7,363 nucleotides of DNA. Origin: Pseudomonadota bacterium. GTDB lineage: Bacteria; Pseudomonadota; Gammaproteobacteria; Burkholderiales; Burkholderiaceae_D. The position numbers were made by a program, and so were the translations under genes. The notes under the pieces were generated by a model. It was not told the origin of the DNA. It ran no database searches and worked only from the letters and a program-made list of their open reading frames with translations. Of this stretch, positions 1-5,753 are shown piece after piece (within the stretch, counting starts at the first letter, position 1; each line of letters starts with the position of its first letter). The stretch covers positions 1 through 7,363 of the forward strand of contig JAEWEK010000236.1 of the NCBI GenBank assembly GCA_023389425.1, written 5' to 3'.

Positions 1-425
1 GTCCAGCCGCGGATCAGGCGCGTGGCCAGGTGCTGCAGCTGGGCCAGTTCGACCTGCAACTTGCCTTCGTTGGTCTTGGCGCGCTGGGCGAAGATGTCGA
101 GGATCAGGCTGGTGCGGTCGACCACGCGCACGTTCAGCTTGCGCTCGAGGTTGCGCTGCTGGGCCGGCGACAGCGCATGGTTGAAGATGACGATGTCGAT
201 CTGCTCGGCCAGAACGGCCTGGCCGATCTCGTCGGCCTTGCCGCTGCCGACGTAGTAGGCCGGATCGGGCGATGCGCGCTTGGCGGTGATGGTGGTGATG
301 GGGTCGGCGCCGGCCGATTTGGCCAGCAGCGACAGTTCATCGAGGCTGGCAGCGAAATCGCCAGCCCCAAAATCGATGCCCACCAGCGCGGCGCGCGTGG
401 TGGCGGTGCCGGGGGCTCCTGCCAT
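1..425 (-). CDS. hflX: Ribosome-associated GTPase HflX, N-terminal part (partial)
   Basis: Only the first 141 codons are present; the gene runs off the left edge. The ATG at 423-425 opens a frame without stops. The translated N-terminus contains the HflX-typical segments YYVGSGKADEI (about residues 57-67), FNHALSPAQQRNLERKL (81-97), VVDRTSLILDIFAQRA (101-116) and EGKLQVELAQLQHL (120-133). These are the nucleotide-independent N-terminal HflX domain and the start of the helical middle region. The G-domain (Walker A, NKxD) would lie outside the window, so GTPase residues cannot be checked. In the family, HflX binds the 50S subunit and splits stalled or heat-damaged ribosomes. The start lies 5 bp after the hfq stop, with only a weak purine stretch (TAAGG) ahead of it, so translation is probably coupled to hfq. 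The hfq-hflX pairing is widely conserved in proteobacteria. The identification is firm. Confidence 0.95.
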   Translation of the reverse strand, partial: MAGAPGTATTRAALVGIDFGAGDFAASLDELSLLAKSAGADPITTITAKRASPDPAYYVGSGKADEIGQAVLAEQIDIVIFNHALSPAQQRNLERKLNVRVVDRTSLILDIFAQRAKTNEGKLQVELAQLQHLATRLIRGW

Positions 426-430
426 CGGCC

Positions 431-667
431 TTACTCGGCTTCCTGCTCGAGGTTGAGGTTGACGGCGCGGGCCGGAACGACGGTGGAAATGGCGTGCTTG
501 TAGACCATTTGGGTGACGGTGTTACGCAGCAAAACGACGTATTGGTCGAAGGACTCGATGTGCCCCTGGAGTTTGATCCCGTTGACCAGATAGATGGAGA
601 CGGGAACGTGCTCTTTGCGCAAGGCATTGAGGAATGGGTCTTGTAAAAGTTGCCCTTTGTTGCTCAT
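431..667 (-). CDS. hfq: RNA chaperone Hfq
   Basis: A complete 78-residue Hfq. The Sm1 region covers about residues 8-50 (LLQDPFLNAL near the N-terminus, then VSIYLVNGIKLQG and ESFDQYVVLL). The Sm2 motif YKHAISTVVP is at 56-65. Proximal-face uridine-binding residues are visible (Q9, Q42, K57, H58 by one-residue offset from E. coli numbering), as are distal-face Y26 and K32. E. coli F42 corresponds to Y43 here, and the lateral rim reads R17-K18-x-H20 instead of R16-R17-x-R19. The tail after the Sm fold is only about 13 residues and ends in acidic EQEAE, much shorter than the roughly 35-residue tail of E. coli. Hfq forms a hexameric ring that pairs small RNAs with mRNAs. The ATG at 665-667 has GGAG five bases upstream (673-676). 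It has a 141-bp leader gap after der and overlaps nothing; hflX follows closely. Confidence 0.98.
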   Translation of the reverse strand: MSNKGQLLQDPFLNALRKEHVPVSIYLVNGIKLQGHIESFDQYVVLLRNTVTQMVYKHAISTVVPARAVNLNLEQEAE

Positions 668-672
668 GACAG

Positions 673-690
673 CTCCGTGTGTTGTTGTAG
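673..690 (-). promoter_or_regulatory. hfq ribosome binding site with AAC-rich upstream leader
   Basis: On the transcript the sequence directly ahead of hfq reads CUACAACAACACACGGAG, then five bases, then AUG. GGAG (673-676) is a clear Shine-Dalgarno site. The AAC repeats next to it (681-686) resemble the A-R-N triplets that the distal face of Hfq binds, so this could be an autoregulatory binding site. E. coli hfq is known to be repressed by its own product at the leader; binding here is an inference. Confidence 0.5.
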
Positions 691-768
691 TTTAAAAGTT
701 GAGGACGACTCGCGCGTTTTCAAGAGGCAAAATCGACACTCAGCAAAGGCGGTGACAGGGCCTGAGAT

Positions 769-798
769 ACTGTACCCTGTTTTGCCGGTTTTTGTCGT
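769..798 (-). promoter_or_regulatory. Candidate sigma-70 promoter for hfq
   Basis: On the minus strand ACGACA (793-798) and TACAGT (769-774) are 18 bases apart; each matches four of six consensus positions (TTGACA, TATAAT). A start about seven bases downstream would give a leader of roughly 90 to 100 bases before hfq. A 6-bp inverted repeat (ACAGGG 755-760 / CCCTGT 775-780) spans the -10 hexamer. The placement in the 141-bp der-hfq gap fits the separate hfq promoters known elsewhere, but the hexamers are weak and no experiment supports this. Confidence 0.3.
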
Positions 799-808
799 AC
801 TGCTATCG

Positions 809-2152
809 TTATTTTTGCTCTTTGGCAAAAGGATTTTTACCAGAGCGCAATTCGATACGCAGCGGTGTGCCGACAAGATTGAAGGTATCGCGGAAGTGCT
901 TCTCCAGATACCGCTTGTACGGCTCGGTGACGCCATCCAGGGCATTGCCGTGGATGACGATGACGGGCGGATTCTGCCCGCCCTGGTGGGCGTAGCGCAT
1001 CTTCGGGCGGGTGCCGCCCTTGCGCTTGGGTTCCTGCTTTTCGACCGCCAGTTCGAGCGCGCGGGTCAGGCGCGGCGTCGACAGCTTGGCGGTGGCGGCG
1101 GCGTAGGCCGAATCGACCGACTTCATCAGCGGACCGATGCCGGTGCCTTTCAGCGCCGACACAAAATGCTGCTTGGCAAACGAGAGGAAATCGAGCTTGC
1201 GGTCGAGGTCCGTCTTGACCTGGTCGCGCTGGTGCGACTGCAGGCCATCCCACTTGTTGACGGCAACAACCAGCGCCCTGCCCGATTCCAGAATGAAACC
1301 GGCGATGTGGGCATCCTGCTCGGAAATATCCTGTTGCGCATCGAGCAGCAGGATGACGACGTTGGCTTCCGAGATCGATTGCAGCGTCTTGACCACCGAA
1401 AATTTCTCGATCGCTTCGAACACCTTGCCGCGGCGGCGGATGCCGGCGGTGTCGATCAGGGTGTAGCTCTTGCCGTCGCGTTCGAACGGCACTTCGATCG
1501 AATCGCGGGTGGTGCCGGGCATGTCGAAGGCGATCACGCGCTGCTCGCCGACCAGGGTGTTGATCAGGGTCGACTTGCCGACGTTGGGGCGGCCGACGAT
1601 GGCGATCTTGATGCCGTGGTCGGCCGGCTCGAGCTCTTCCGGCTCGTCCGGGCGCTGCTGGAAAGCCAGGTCGAGCGCTTCGTTGACGAGGTCGAGCACG
1701 CCGTCGCCGTGGGCGGCGGAAATGACGTAGGGATCGCCCAGGCCCAGCTCGTAGAACTCGGCGGTGACCGAGGTGTACTTCATGCCCTCGCTCTTGTTCA
1801 CCACGAGCATGACCTTGCGGCCCGACTTGCGCAGATAGTCGGTGATGGTCTTGTCGTGCGGCGTCAGGCCCTGGCGGCCGTCGACGATGAACACGACGAC
1901 GTCGGCTTCGGCCACGGCCTGGCGCGTCTGCAGCGCCATCTCGTGCATGATGCCTTCCTTGGCGACCGGCTCGAAACCGCCGGTGTCGATGACCAGGAAC
2001 GGGCGCTCGCCCATCCGCCCCTCACCGTAGTGGCGGTCGCGCGTCAGGCCAGGCAGATCGGCCACCAGCGCGTCGCGCGAGCGGGTCAGGCGGTTGAAGA
2101 GAGTCGACTTACCGACGTTCGGTCGGCCAACGAGTGCAATTACCGGCTTCAT
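809..2152 (-). CDS. der: Ribosome biogenesis GTPase Der (EngA), tandem G-domains
   Basis: A 447-residue protein of the usual Der length. The first G-domain has Walker A GRPNVGKS at 9-16, DTGG at 56-59 and NKSE at 119-122. The second has GRPNVGKS at 187-194, DTAG at 234-237 and NKWD at 299-302. An acidic linker (PDEPEELEPADH, 168-179) separates them. The C-terminal KH-like domain runs from about 355 to 440 and includes the PKMRYAHQGGQNPPVIVIHG stretch. Der is an essential GTPase that matures the 50S subunit. NKSE in place of NKxD in the first G4 motif departs from the strict motif but I believe it is a common form in Der. The ATG at 2150-2152 is 7 bp after the bamB stop and has no recognisable Shine-Dalgarno sequence (upstream is AATAATAATTAG), so translation probably depends on coupling to bamB. 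No alternative start nearby fits better, since the Walker A begins at residue 9. Confidence 0.98.
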   Translation of the reverse strand: MKPVIALVGRPNVGKSTLFNRLTRSRDALVADLPGLTRDRHYGEGRMGERPFLVIDTGGFEPVAKEGIMHEMALQTRQAVAEADVVVFIVDGRQGLTPHDKTITDYLRKSGRKVMLVVNKSEGMKYTSVTAEFYELGLGDPYVISAAHGDGVLDLVNEALDLAFQQRPDEPEELEPADHGIKIAIVGRPNVGKSTLINTLVGEQRVIAFDMPGTTRDSIEVPFERDGKSYTLIDTAGIRRRGKVFEAIEKFSVVKTLQSISEANVVILLLDAQQDISEQDAHIAGFILESGRALVVAVNKWDGLQSHQRDQVKTDLDRKLDFLSFAKQHFVSALKGTGIGPLMKSVDSAYAAATAKLSTPRLTRALELAVEKQEPKRKGGTRPKMRYAHQGGQNPPVIVIHGNALDGVTEPYKRYLEKHFRDTFNLVGTPLRIELRSGKNPFAKEQK

Positions 2153-2159
2153 CTAATTA

Positions 2160-3305
2160 TTATTCGACCGCGATCGCGGCCACGGTTCCATTTTGCGTTT
2201 GAAAAATCAGGTTCGAGCCTGCCAGCAGCGGCGTCGAGCTGACCGCGCTGCCATCGGTGGCGACGCGGGCCAGCAGCTTGCCGTCCTCGCGGTCGAGGAA
2301 GTGGACATAGCCCTGGAAATCGGCAACCGCGACGGCGCGGCCCACCGAGACCGGGGTCGACAGGCTGCGGTAGGCCAGCTTGTCGTTCTTCCAGGCGCTG
2401 GTGCCGGTTTCGCGGTTGAAGGCGGACACGGCGCCCTTGTCGTCGGCGGCGAACACGTACAGCTGGTCGACCGCCACGCCCACTTGCGAGGACAGGTCGC
2501 GGGTCCAGCGCGCCGAGCCGGTGGTCAGGTCGAAGCAGCCGACCCGGCCCTGGTAGGACACGGCGCAGACGTCGTTGTCATAGATGGCCGGGGTGCCGCC
2601 GATGTCGGTCACGCGCTCCAGTTCGGTCGCGCCGCGGGCCACGCCCACTTCCACTTCCCAGCGCGGCGCGCCGGTGGCCAGCAGCAGCGAGGCCAGCTTG
2701 CCGCCCGGCTGGGCGACGATGACGTCAGTGTTGTGCGCGACCATGCCCGGCGCCAGGCGCAGGGTCAGCGGCGGCAGCGGACGCTGCACGGTCCATTTCT
2801 TTTCGCCGGTCTTGGCGTCGAGGCCGACGATGCGGTTGTCGATCGAGCGCGCCACCACGATGCCGTGGGCGACCGCCGGGGCCGACAGGATCTCGCTCGA
2901 CAGCTGGGTCTTCCACAGCTGCTTGCCGTCCATGTCGTAGGCCAGCAGCGTGCCCTTGGTGGCGCCGATGGCGACCAGGTTGCCGTCGCTGCCAGGGCTG
3001 GTGGTGAGGTCGGCGCCGGTCTTGATGCGCCACAGCGCATGGCCGTCGCTGGCGTCGAGGCGGGCCAGGTTGCCGTCGTTGGAGGCGACCAGCACGGTGT
3101 TGCCGGCCAGCGCAGGCGACAGCGCGTATTTGTTCGACTTGCCGATCTCCGCTTTCCACACGGTGCGCGCGGCCATGCCGGCCTTCAGTTCGACCAGGGG
3201 CGCAGGCTGGTTGCCTTTTTCCTTCGATGCAAACGGGTTCAGGCTCGAGCAGCCCGCGATCAGGGCCAGGACGCCGACGCTGACAAGCTTACGTGTAGTG
3301 CGCAT
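2160..3305 (-). CDS. bamB: Outer membrane assembly lipoprotein BamB
   Basis: A 381-residue lipoprotein. A basic n-region (MRTTRK) and hydrophobic core lead to the lipobox IAGC at residues 16-19, so C19 would be lipidated; S20 at +2 fits outer-membrane sorting. The rest is an eight-bladed PQQ-type beta-propeller with repeated units of the form DG.L.ALD..DG..LW (for example 77-92, 156-171, 252-267, 290-305). LTLR at 180-183 lines up with the LSLR loop of E. coli BamB that contacts BamA, and the conserved segment ATELERVTDIGGTP (226-239) lines up with its STEIDRLSDVDTTP; D234 is kept, but the second aspartate appears to be G236. BamB supports BamA in inserting beta-barrel proteins. The ATG at 3303-3305 has AAGG at a rather long distance (11 bases). 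The stop is followed by a second in-frame TAA and then der, 7 bp on. Confidence 0.97.
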   Translation of the reverse strand: MRTTRKLVSVGVLALIAGCSSLNPFASKEKGNQPAPLVELKAGMAARTVWKAEIGKSNKYALSPALAGNTVLVASNDGNLARLDASDGHALWRIKTGADLTTSPGSDGNLVAIGATKGTLLAYDMDGKQLWKTQLSSEILSAPAVAHGIVVARSIDNRIVGLDAKTGEKKWTVQRPLPPLTLRLAPGMVAHNTDVIVAQPGGKLASLLLATGAPRWEVEVGVARGATELERVTDIGGTPAIYDNDVCAVSYQGRVGCFDLTTGSARWTRDLSSQVGVAVDQLYVFAADDKGAVSAFNRETGTSAWKNDKLAYRSLSTPVSVGRAVAVADFQGYVHFLDREDGKLLARVATDGSAVSSTPLLAGSNLIFQTQNGTVAAIAVE

Positions 3306-3338
3306 GTTTTCTTATACCTTGTTCTCAGGACTGTTCTA

Positions 3339-3441
3339 CGTCGTTCCCGCGGAGGCGGGAACCCCATTTGCGTGCTCGGCTACAAGCGCTCGCGCTAAAG
3401 GTAGGCGACGACATGGGGTTCCCGCCTGCGCGGGAACGACG
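3339..3441. repeat. BIME-like inverted repeat, subtype A (yfgM-bamB gap)
   Basis: Two 29-bp arms (3339-3367 and 3413-3441) are inverted copies of each other with a single mismatch, separated by 45 bp. Each arm is itself a hairpin: stem TTCCCGC/GCGGGAA around a 4-base loop, flanked by CGTCG outside and CCCCAT inside. The loop is GGAG in the left arm and GCAG in the right arm (read in the same sense). This is the architecture of paired REP elements (BIMEs); the TTCCC-N8-GGGAA core also resembles neisserial dRS3 repeats. It begins 7 bp after the yfgM stop. There is no U-run on the minus strand, so it is not a classic terminator; it may protect the upstream mRNA 3' end. Confidence 0.9.
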
Positions 3442-3448
3442 GTTGTTA

Positions 3449-4117
3449 TTAGGCTGCCGGTGCTGCCTTCGCATCGGCGCCAGCCGGCTGCGAGCCGCCC
3501 AGCGAATCGAGCTTGAGCTGCACCAGCGGACGGCCCGGATTCTTCTGGTCCATCGCGGCCAGCGCGGCCTGGTAGGCGCTGCGGGCGTCGGCCAGCTTGT
3601 TCTGCGCGACCAGGATGTCGCCCTTGCGGTCGGCCACGTCGGCCTTGAACTGCGGCAGGAAGTCGCCGTTCAGCTGGGCCAGCGCCTGATCATAGGCTTT
3701 CTCGTCCAGCAGCACGCCGGCGAGGCGCAGCTTGGCCAGCGACTTGTATTCGTCTTCGCCATGGTCGGCGGCCCATTGCAACTGGGCCTTGGCGGTCTTC
3801 AGGTCGTTGGCGTCGAACGCGCCCTTGGCCGCGCCCAGCGCCGCCATCGACGCGTACAGCGTGCCGCCGAACTTGGACTCGATGTCGCCGGCGATGCGCT
3901 GCACCTTGGCGTTGTCGTTCGCCTGCAGCGATTCGAGCAGCTGGTTGTACAGGCCGGAGGCTTCGGCCGACTGGCCGCGCTTGTGCGAGTTCCAGAAATT
4001 GTAGCCGGCGTAGCCGGCCAGCGCGACGATCAGCACCCAGGTGATGAGGTTGCCGTAGGTGGACCAGAAGGCCTTGAAAGTCGCTATCTGCTCTTGTTCT
4101 TCGAGATCGTATGCCAT
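3449..4117 (-). CDS. yfgM: YfgM-like tetratricopeptide protein, SecYEG-associated
   Basis: A 222-residue protein in the YfgM family (tetratricopeptide-like, DUF2133 type). It has a short cytoplasmic N-terminus beginning AYDLEEQEQ, one membrane segment at about 23-42 (LITWVLIVALAGYAGYNFW), and a periplasmic helical repeat region at about 50-190 with TPR-like alanine/leucine pairs (for example LGAAKGAFDANDLKTAKAQL and LRLAGVLLDEKAYDQALAQL). The tail is low-complexity and rich in Ala/Pro (207-222). In E. coli YfgM is an ancillary subunit of the SecYEG translocon that works with the chaperone PpiD in handing over exported proteins. Its place between hisS and bamB is the conserved one and fits a role in envelope protein biogenesis. 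The ATG at 4115-4117 is 40 bp after the hisS stop, with a weak GGAT site upstream. The symbol follows the E. coli name and rests on family plus synteny. Confidence 0.93.
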   Translation of the reverse strand: MAYDLEEQEQIATFKAFWSTYGNLITWVLIVALAGYAGYNFWNSHKRGQSAEASGLYNQLLESLQANDNAKVQRIAGDIESKFGGTLYASMAALGAAKGAFDANDLKTAKAQLQWAADHGEDEYKSLAKLRLAGVLLDEKAYDQALAQLNGDFLPQFKADVADRKGDILVAQNKLADARSAYQAALAAMDQKNPGRPLVQLKLDSLGGSQPAGADAKAAPAA

Positions 4118-4157
4118 GTCAATCCGTTTGTGGTTCTAATGCTTGGGTTGGTGAATT

Positions 4158-5501
4158 TTACGCGTGATAGTGCACGTGGTCATGATCGTGATCGTCGCCG
4201 ATGATCTGGTCGACCACGTAGTCGACCACTTCGTCGAACGGCACGCTGGCCTGCTGCTGTTCGCCGTCGCCTTCGCGCAGCGCCTTGACGGCGGCCACGT
4301 TGCCCGCCACTTCGTCCTCGCCGAGGATCACGGCGAACGCGGCGCCGGAACCGTCGGCCTTCTTCATCTGGCTCTTGAAGCTGCCGGCGCCCTGGGCGGT
4401 CGCGCAGTGCAGCACCACGTCGAGGCCGGCATCGCGCAGGCGCTCGGCCAGGATGAAGGAACGCAGTTGCGCTTCCTGCCCCTGGTGCACCATGTAGACG
4501 TCGCACTGGGCCGGCGCGGCGATTTCGCCGGCGCCCTTCATCAGCTCGATCAGGCGTTCCATGCCCATCGCGAAGCCCACCGCCGGGGTCGGCTTGCCGC
4601 CGAAGGTTTCGATCAGCGGGTCATAGCGGCCGCCGGCGCACACGGTGCCCTGCGCGCCCAGCTCGTCGGTGACCCACTCGAACACGGTGCGGTTGTAGTA
4701 GTCGAGGCCGCGCACCAGGCGCGGGTTGACGGTGTACTGGACGTTGTTGGCGTCGAGCAGTTTCTTGAGGCCGTCGAAGTGGGCCAGCGATTCCTCGCCC
4801 AGGAAATCCAGCAGCTTGGGCGCGGCGTTGACCAGGTTCTGCATGGTCGGGTTCTTGGTGTCGAGGATGCGCAGCGGGTTGGCGTGCAGGCGGCGTTTGG
4901 CTTCCTCGTCGAGCTGGTCGAGGTGCGCTTCGAAGTAGGTGATCAGCTCGGCGCGGTGACGCTGGCGCTCTTCCGCGTTGCCGATCGAATTCAGTTCGAG
5001 GCGGATGTTGGACAGGCCGAGGTCGTCCCACAGGCGCCGGCACATCATGATGAGTTCGGCATCGATGTCCGGGCCGGCGAAACCGATGGCTTCCGCGCCG
5101 AACTGGAAGAACTGGCGGTAGCGGCCGCGCTGCGGACGCTCGTGGCGGAACATCGGGCCCTTGTACCACAGGCGCTTGGGGCCGTCGTAAGCGAGGTTGT
5201 GCTCGATGGCGGCGCGCACCACGCTGGCCGTGCCTTCCGGGCGCAGGGTCAGCTGGTCGCCGTTCATCGAGTCTTCGAAGGAATACATTTCCTTCTCGAC
5301 GATGTCGGTGACGGCGCCGATGGCGCGCGCGAACAGGCGCGTCTCTTCGACGATCGGGGTCACGATCTTCTGGAAGCCGTAGCTTTTCAGGATCGTTTCG
5401 ACAGTGTTCTCGAACAACTCCCACAGCGGCGCGTCGGCCGGGAGGATGTCGTTCATGCCTTTGATGGCGACGATTTTTTCGGATTTTTTGGACTCAGCCA
5501 T
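4158..5501 (-). CDS. hisS: Histidyl-tRNA synthetase
   Basis: A 447-residue class II synthetase that charges tRNA-His. Visible are IKGMNDILP near the N-terminus (13-21), motif 2 with FRHERPQRGRYRQFFQFG (118-135), the HisRS signature LVRGLDYYNRTVFEW (262-276), the glycine-rich GGRYD (290-294), motif 3 AVGFAMGMERL (307-317), and the anticodon-binding domain from about 333 to 430. The ATG at 5499-5501 is chosen because the family N-terminus begins there. An upstream in-frame TTG (5535-5537) would add 12 residues but lacks a Shine-Dalgarno site; the ATG has only a weak, close AGAG. The protein ends in an unusual Asp/His-rich tail, DDHDHDHVHYHA (436-447), with five histidines, beyond the conserved domain. 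The gene follows a 252-bp gap that holds a possible leader ORF and precedes yfgM by 40 bp. Confidence 0.98.
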   Translation of the reverse strand: MAESKKSEKIVAIKGMNDILPADAPLWELFENTVETILKSYGFQKIVTPIVEETRLFARAIGAVTDIVEKEMYSFEDSMNGDQLTLRPEGTASVVRAAIEHNLAYDGPKRLWYKGPMFRHERPQRGRYRQFFQFGAEAIGFAGPDIDAELIMMCRRLWDDLGLSNIRLELNSIGNAEERQRHRAELITYFEAHLDQLDEEAKRRLHANPLRILDTKNPTMQNLVNAAPKLLDFLGEESLAHFDGLKKLLDANNVQYTVNPRLVRGLDYYNRTVFEWVTDELGAQGTVCAGGRYDPLIETFGGKPTPAVGFAMGMERLIELMKGAGEIAAPAQCDVYMVHQGQEAQLRSFILAERLRDAGLDVVLHCATAQGAGSFKSQMKKADGSGAAFAVILGEDEVAGNVAAVKALREGDGEQQQASVPFDEVVDYVVDQIIGDDHDHDHVHYHA

Positions 5502-5557
5502 TTTCTCTAACGCCAGTGAATTCTGTTGCTCTTGCAATGCTTGAGTGTCGCCAAGGA

Positions 5558-5579
5558 GCCTAGGCTTGCAAGCCTAGGC
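5558..5579. repeat. Perfect 22-bp palindrome upstream of hisS
   Basis: The half-site GCCTAGGCTTG is followed directly by its exact reverse complement. It contains two CCTAGG hexamers and would fold as a tight hairpin in RNA or act as a dyad protein-binding site. It lies 56 bp ahead of the hisS ATG. No U-run follows on either strand, so an intrinsic terminator is unlikely. The stop codon of the possible leader ORF falls inside it. Confidence 0.85.
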
Positions 5580-5651
5580 CGTTCCGCTGGCGAGCGACAT
5601 GCCGCTCGAAACCCCAGCTCCACCGACGATTTTCTCTTTTTTATCGGACAT
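5574..5651 (-). CDS. Possible 25-residue leader ORF ahead of hisS
   Basis: A short frame starts at the ATG 5649-5651 and ends at TAG 5574-5576. The ATG has a strong Shine-Dalgarno sequence, AAGGGG (5657-5662), with five-base spacing, better than that of hisS itself. The peptide begins MSDKKEKIVGG and continues as a small-residue-rich stretch (Gly, Ser, Ala). It has no histidine codons, so it is not a classic histidine attenuator peptide. It is in the same frame as hisS: only the amber codon separates it from an open frame running into HisS. Its start resembles the HisS N-terminus (KKSEKIV). A 6-bp hairpin (5591-5596 with 5603-5608) lies inside it. It may be a translated leader, a relic of a duplicated hisS start, or chance. 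I do not recognise a family. Confidence 0.3.
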   Translation of the reverse strand: MSDKKEKIVGGAGVSSGMSLASGTA

Positions 5652-5665
5652 AGTTACCCCTTGCA

Positions 5666-5749
5666 CGTCGTCCCGGCGGAGGCCGGGACCCATAGACCGT
5701 TTCCAAATTCGGATAGTCAGCATGGGTCCCGGCCTGCGCCTGGACGACG
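5666..5749. repeat. BIME-like inverted repeat, subtype B (ispG-hisS gap)
   Basis: Two 28-bp arms (5666-5693 and 5722-5749) are inverted copies with two mismatches, separated by 28 bp. Each arm is a hairpin: stem TCCCGGC/GCCGGGA around a 4-base loop, flanked by CGTCG outside and CCCAT inside; the right arm has a C-to-A type change that breaks one pair. The loops are GGAG (left) and GCAG (right, same sense), as in the subtype A element. It begins 4 bp after the ispG stop. No U-run follows on the minus strand. Confidence 0.88.
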
Positions 5750-5753
5750 GTAT

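Noticed and set aside
650..2242. A 530-codon open frame on the plus strand, opposite der
   Set aside because: It is the antisense shadow of der, produced by GC-rich codon bias. The minus strand encodes an unmistakable full-length Der, and the plus frame shows no recognisable domain.
3306..3338. TATAAG close to the bamB ATG as a -10 element
   Set aside because: No -35 match lies at 16-18 bases, and the transcript would start at or inside the ATG, so only a leaderless message would be possible.
2193..3398. Long plus-strand open frame opposite bamB
   Set aside because: It is an antisense shadow with low-complexity Gly/Ala/Arg composition; bamB on the minus strand is certain.
3339..3441. The paired hairpins as an intrinsic terminator
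   Set aside because: Neither arm is followed by a run of T on the minus strand, the direction of all transcription here.
4164..5510. Long plus-strand open frame of about 448 codons opposite hisS
   Set aside because: It mirrors hisS almost exactly, is rich in Val/Ala/Gly/Arg typical of antisense frames in high-GC genes, and has no recognisable motif.
5502..5537. TTG at 5535-5537 as the hisS start, adding 12 residues
   Set aside because: There is no Shine-Dalgarno site before it, and the family N-terminus begins at the ATG at 5499-5501.
5502..5753. T-box or histidine attenuator ahead of hisS
   Set aside because: No T-box-like sequence was seen, T-boxes are mainly a feature of Gram-positive bacteria, and the leader ORF has no histidine codons or terminator hairpin with U-run.
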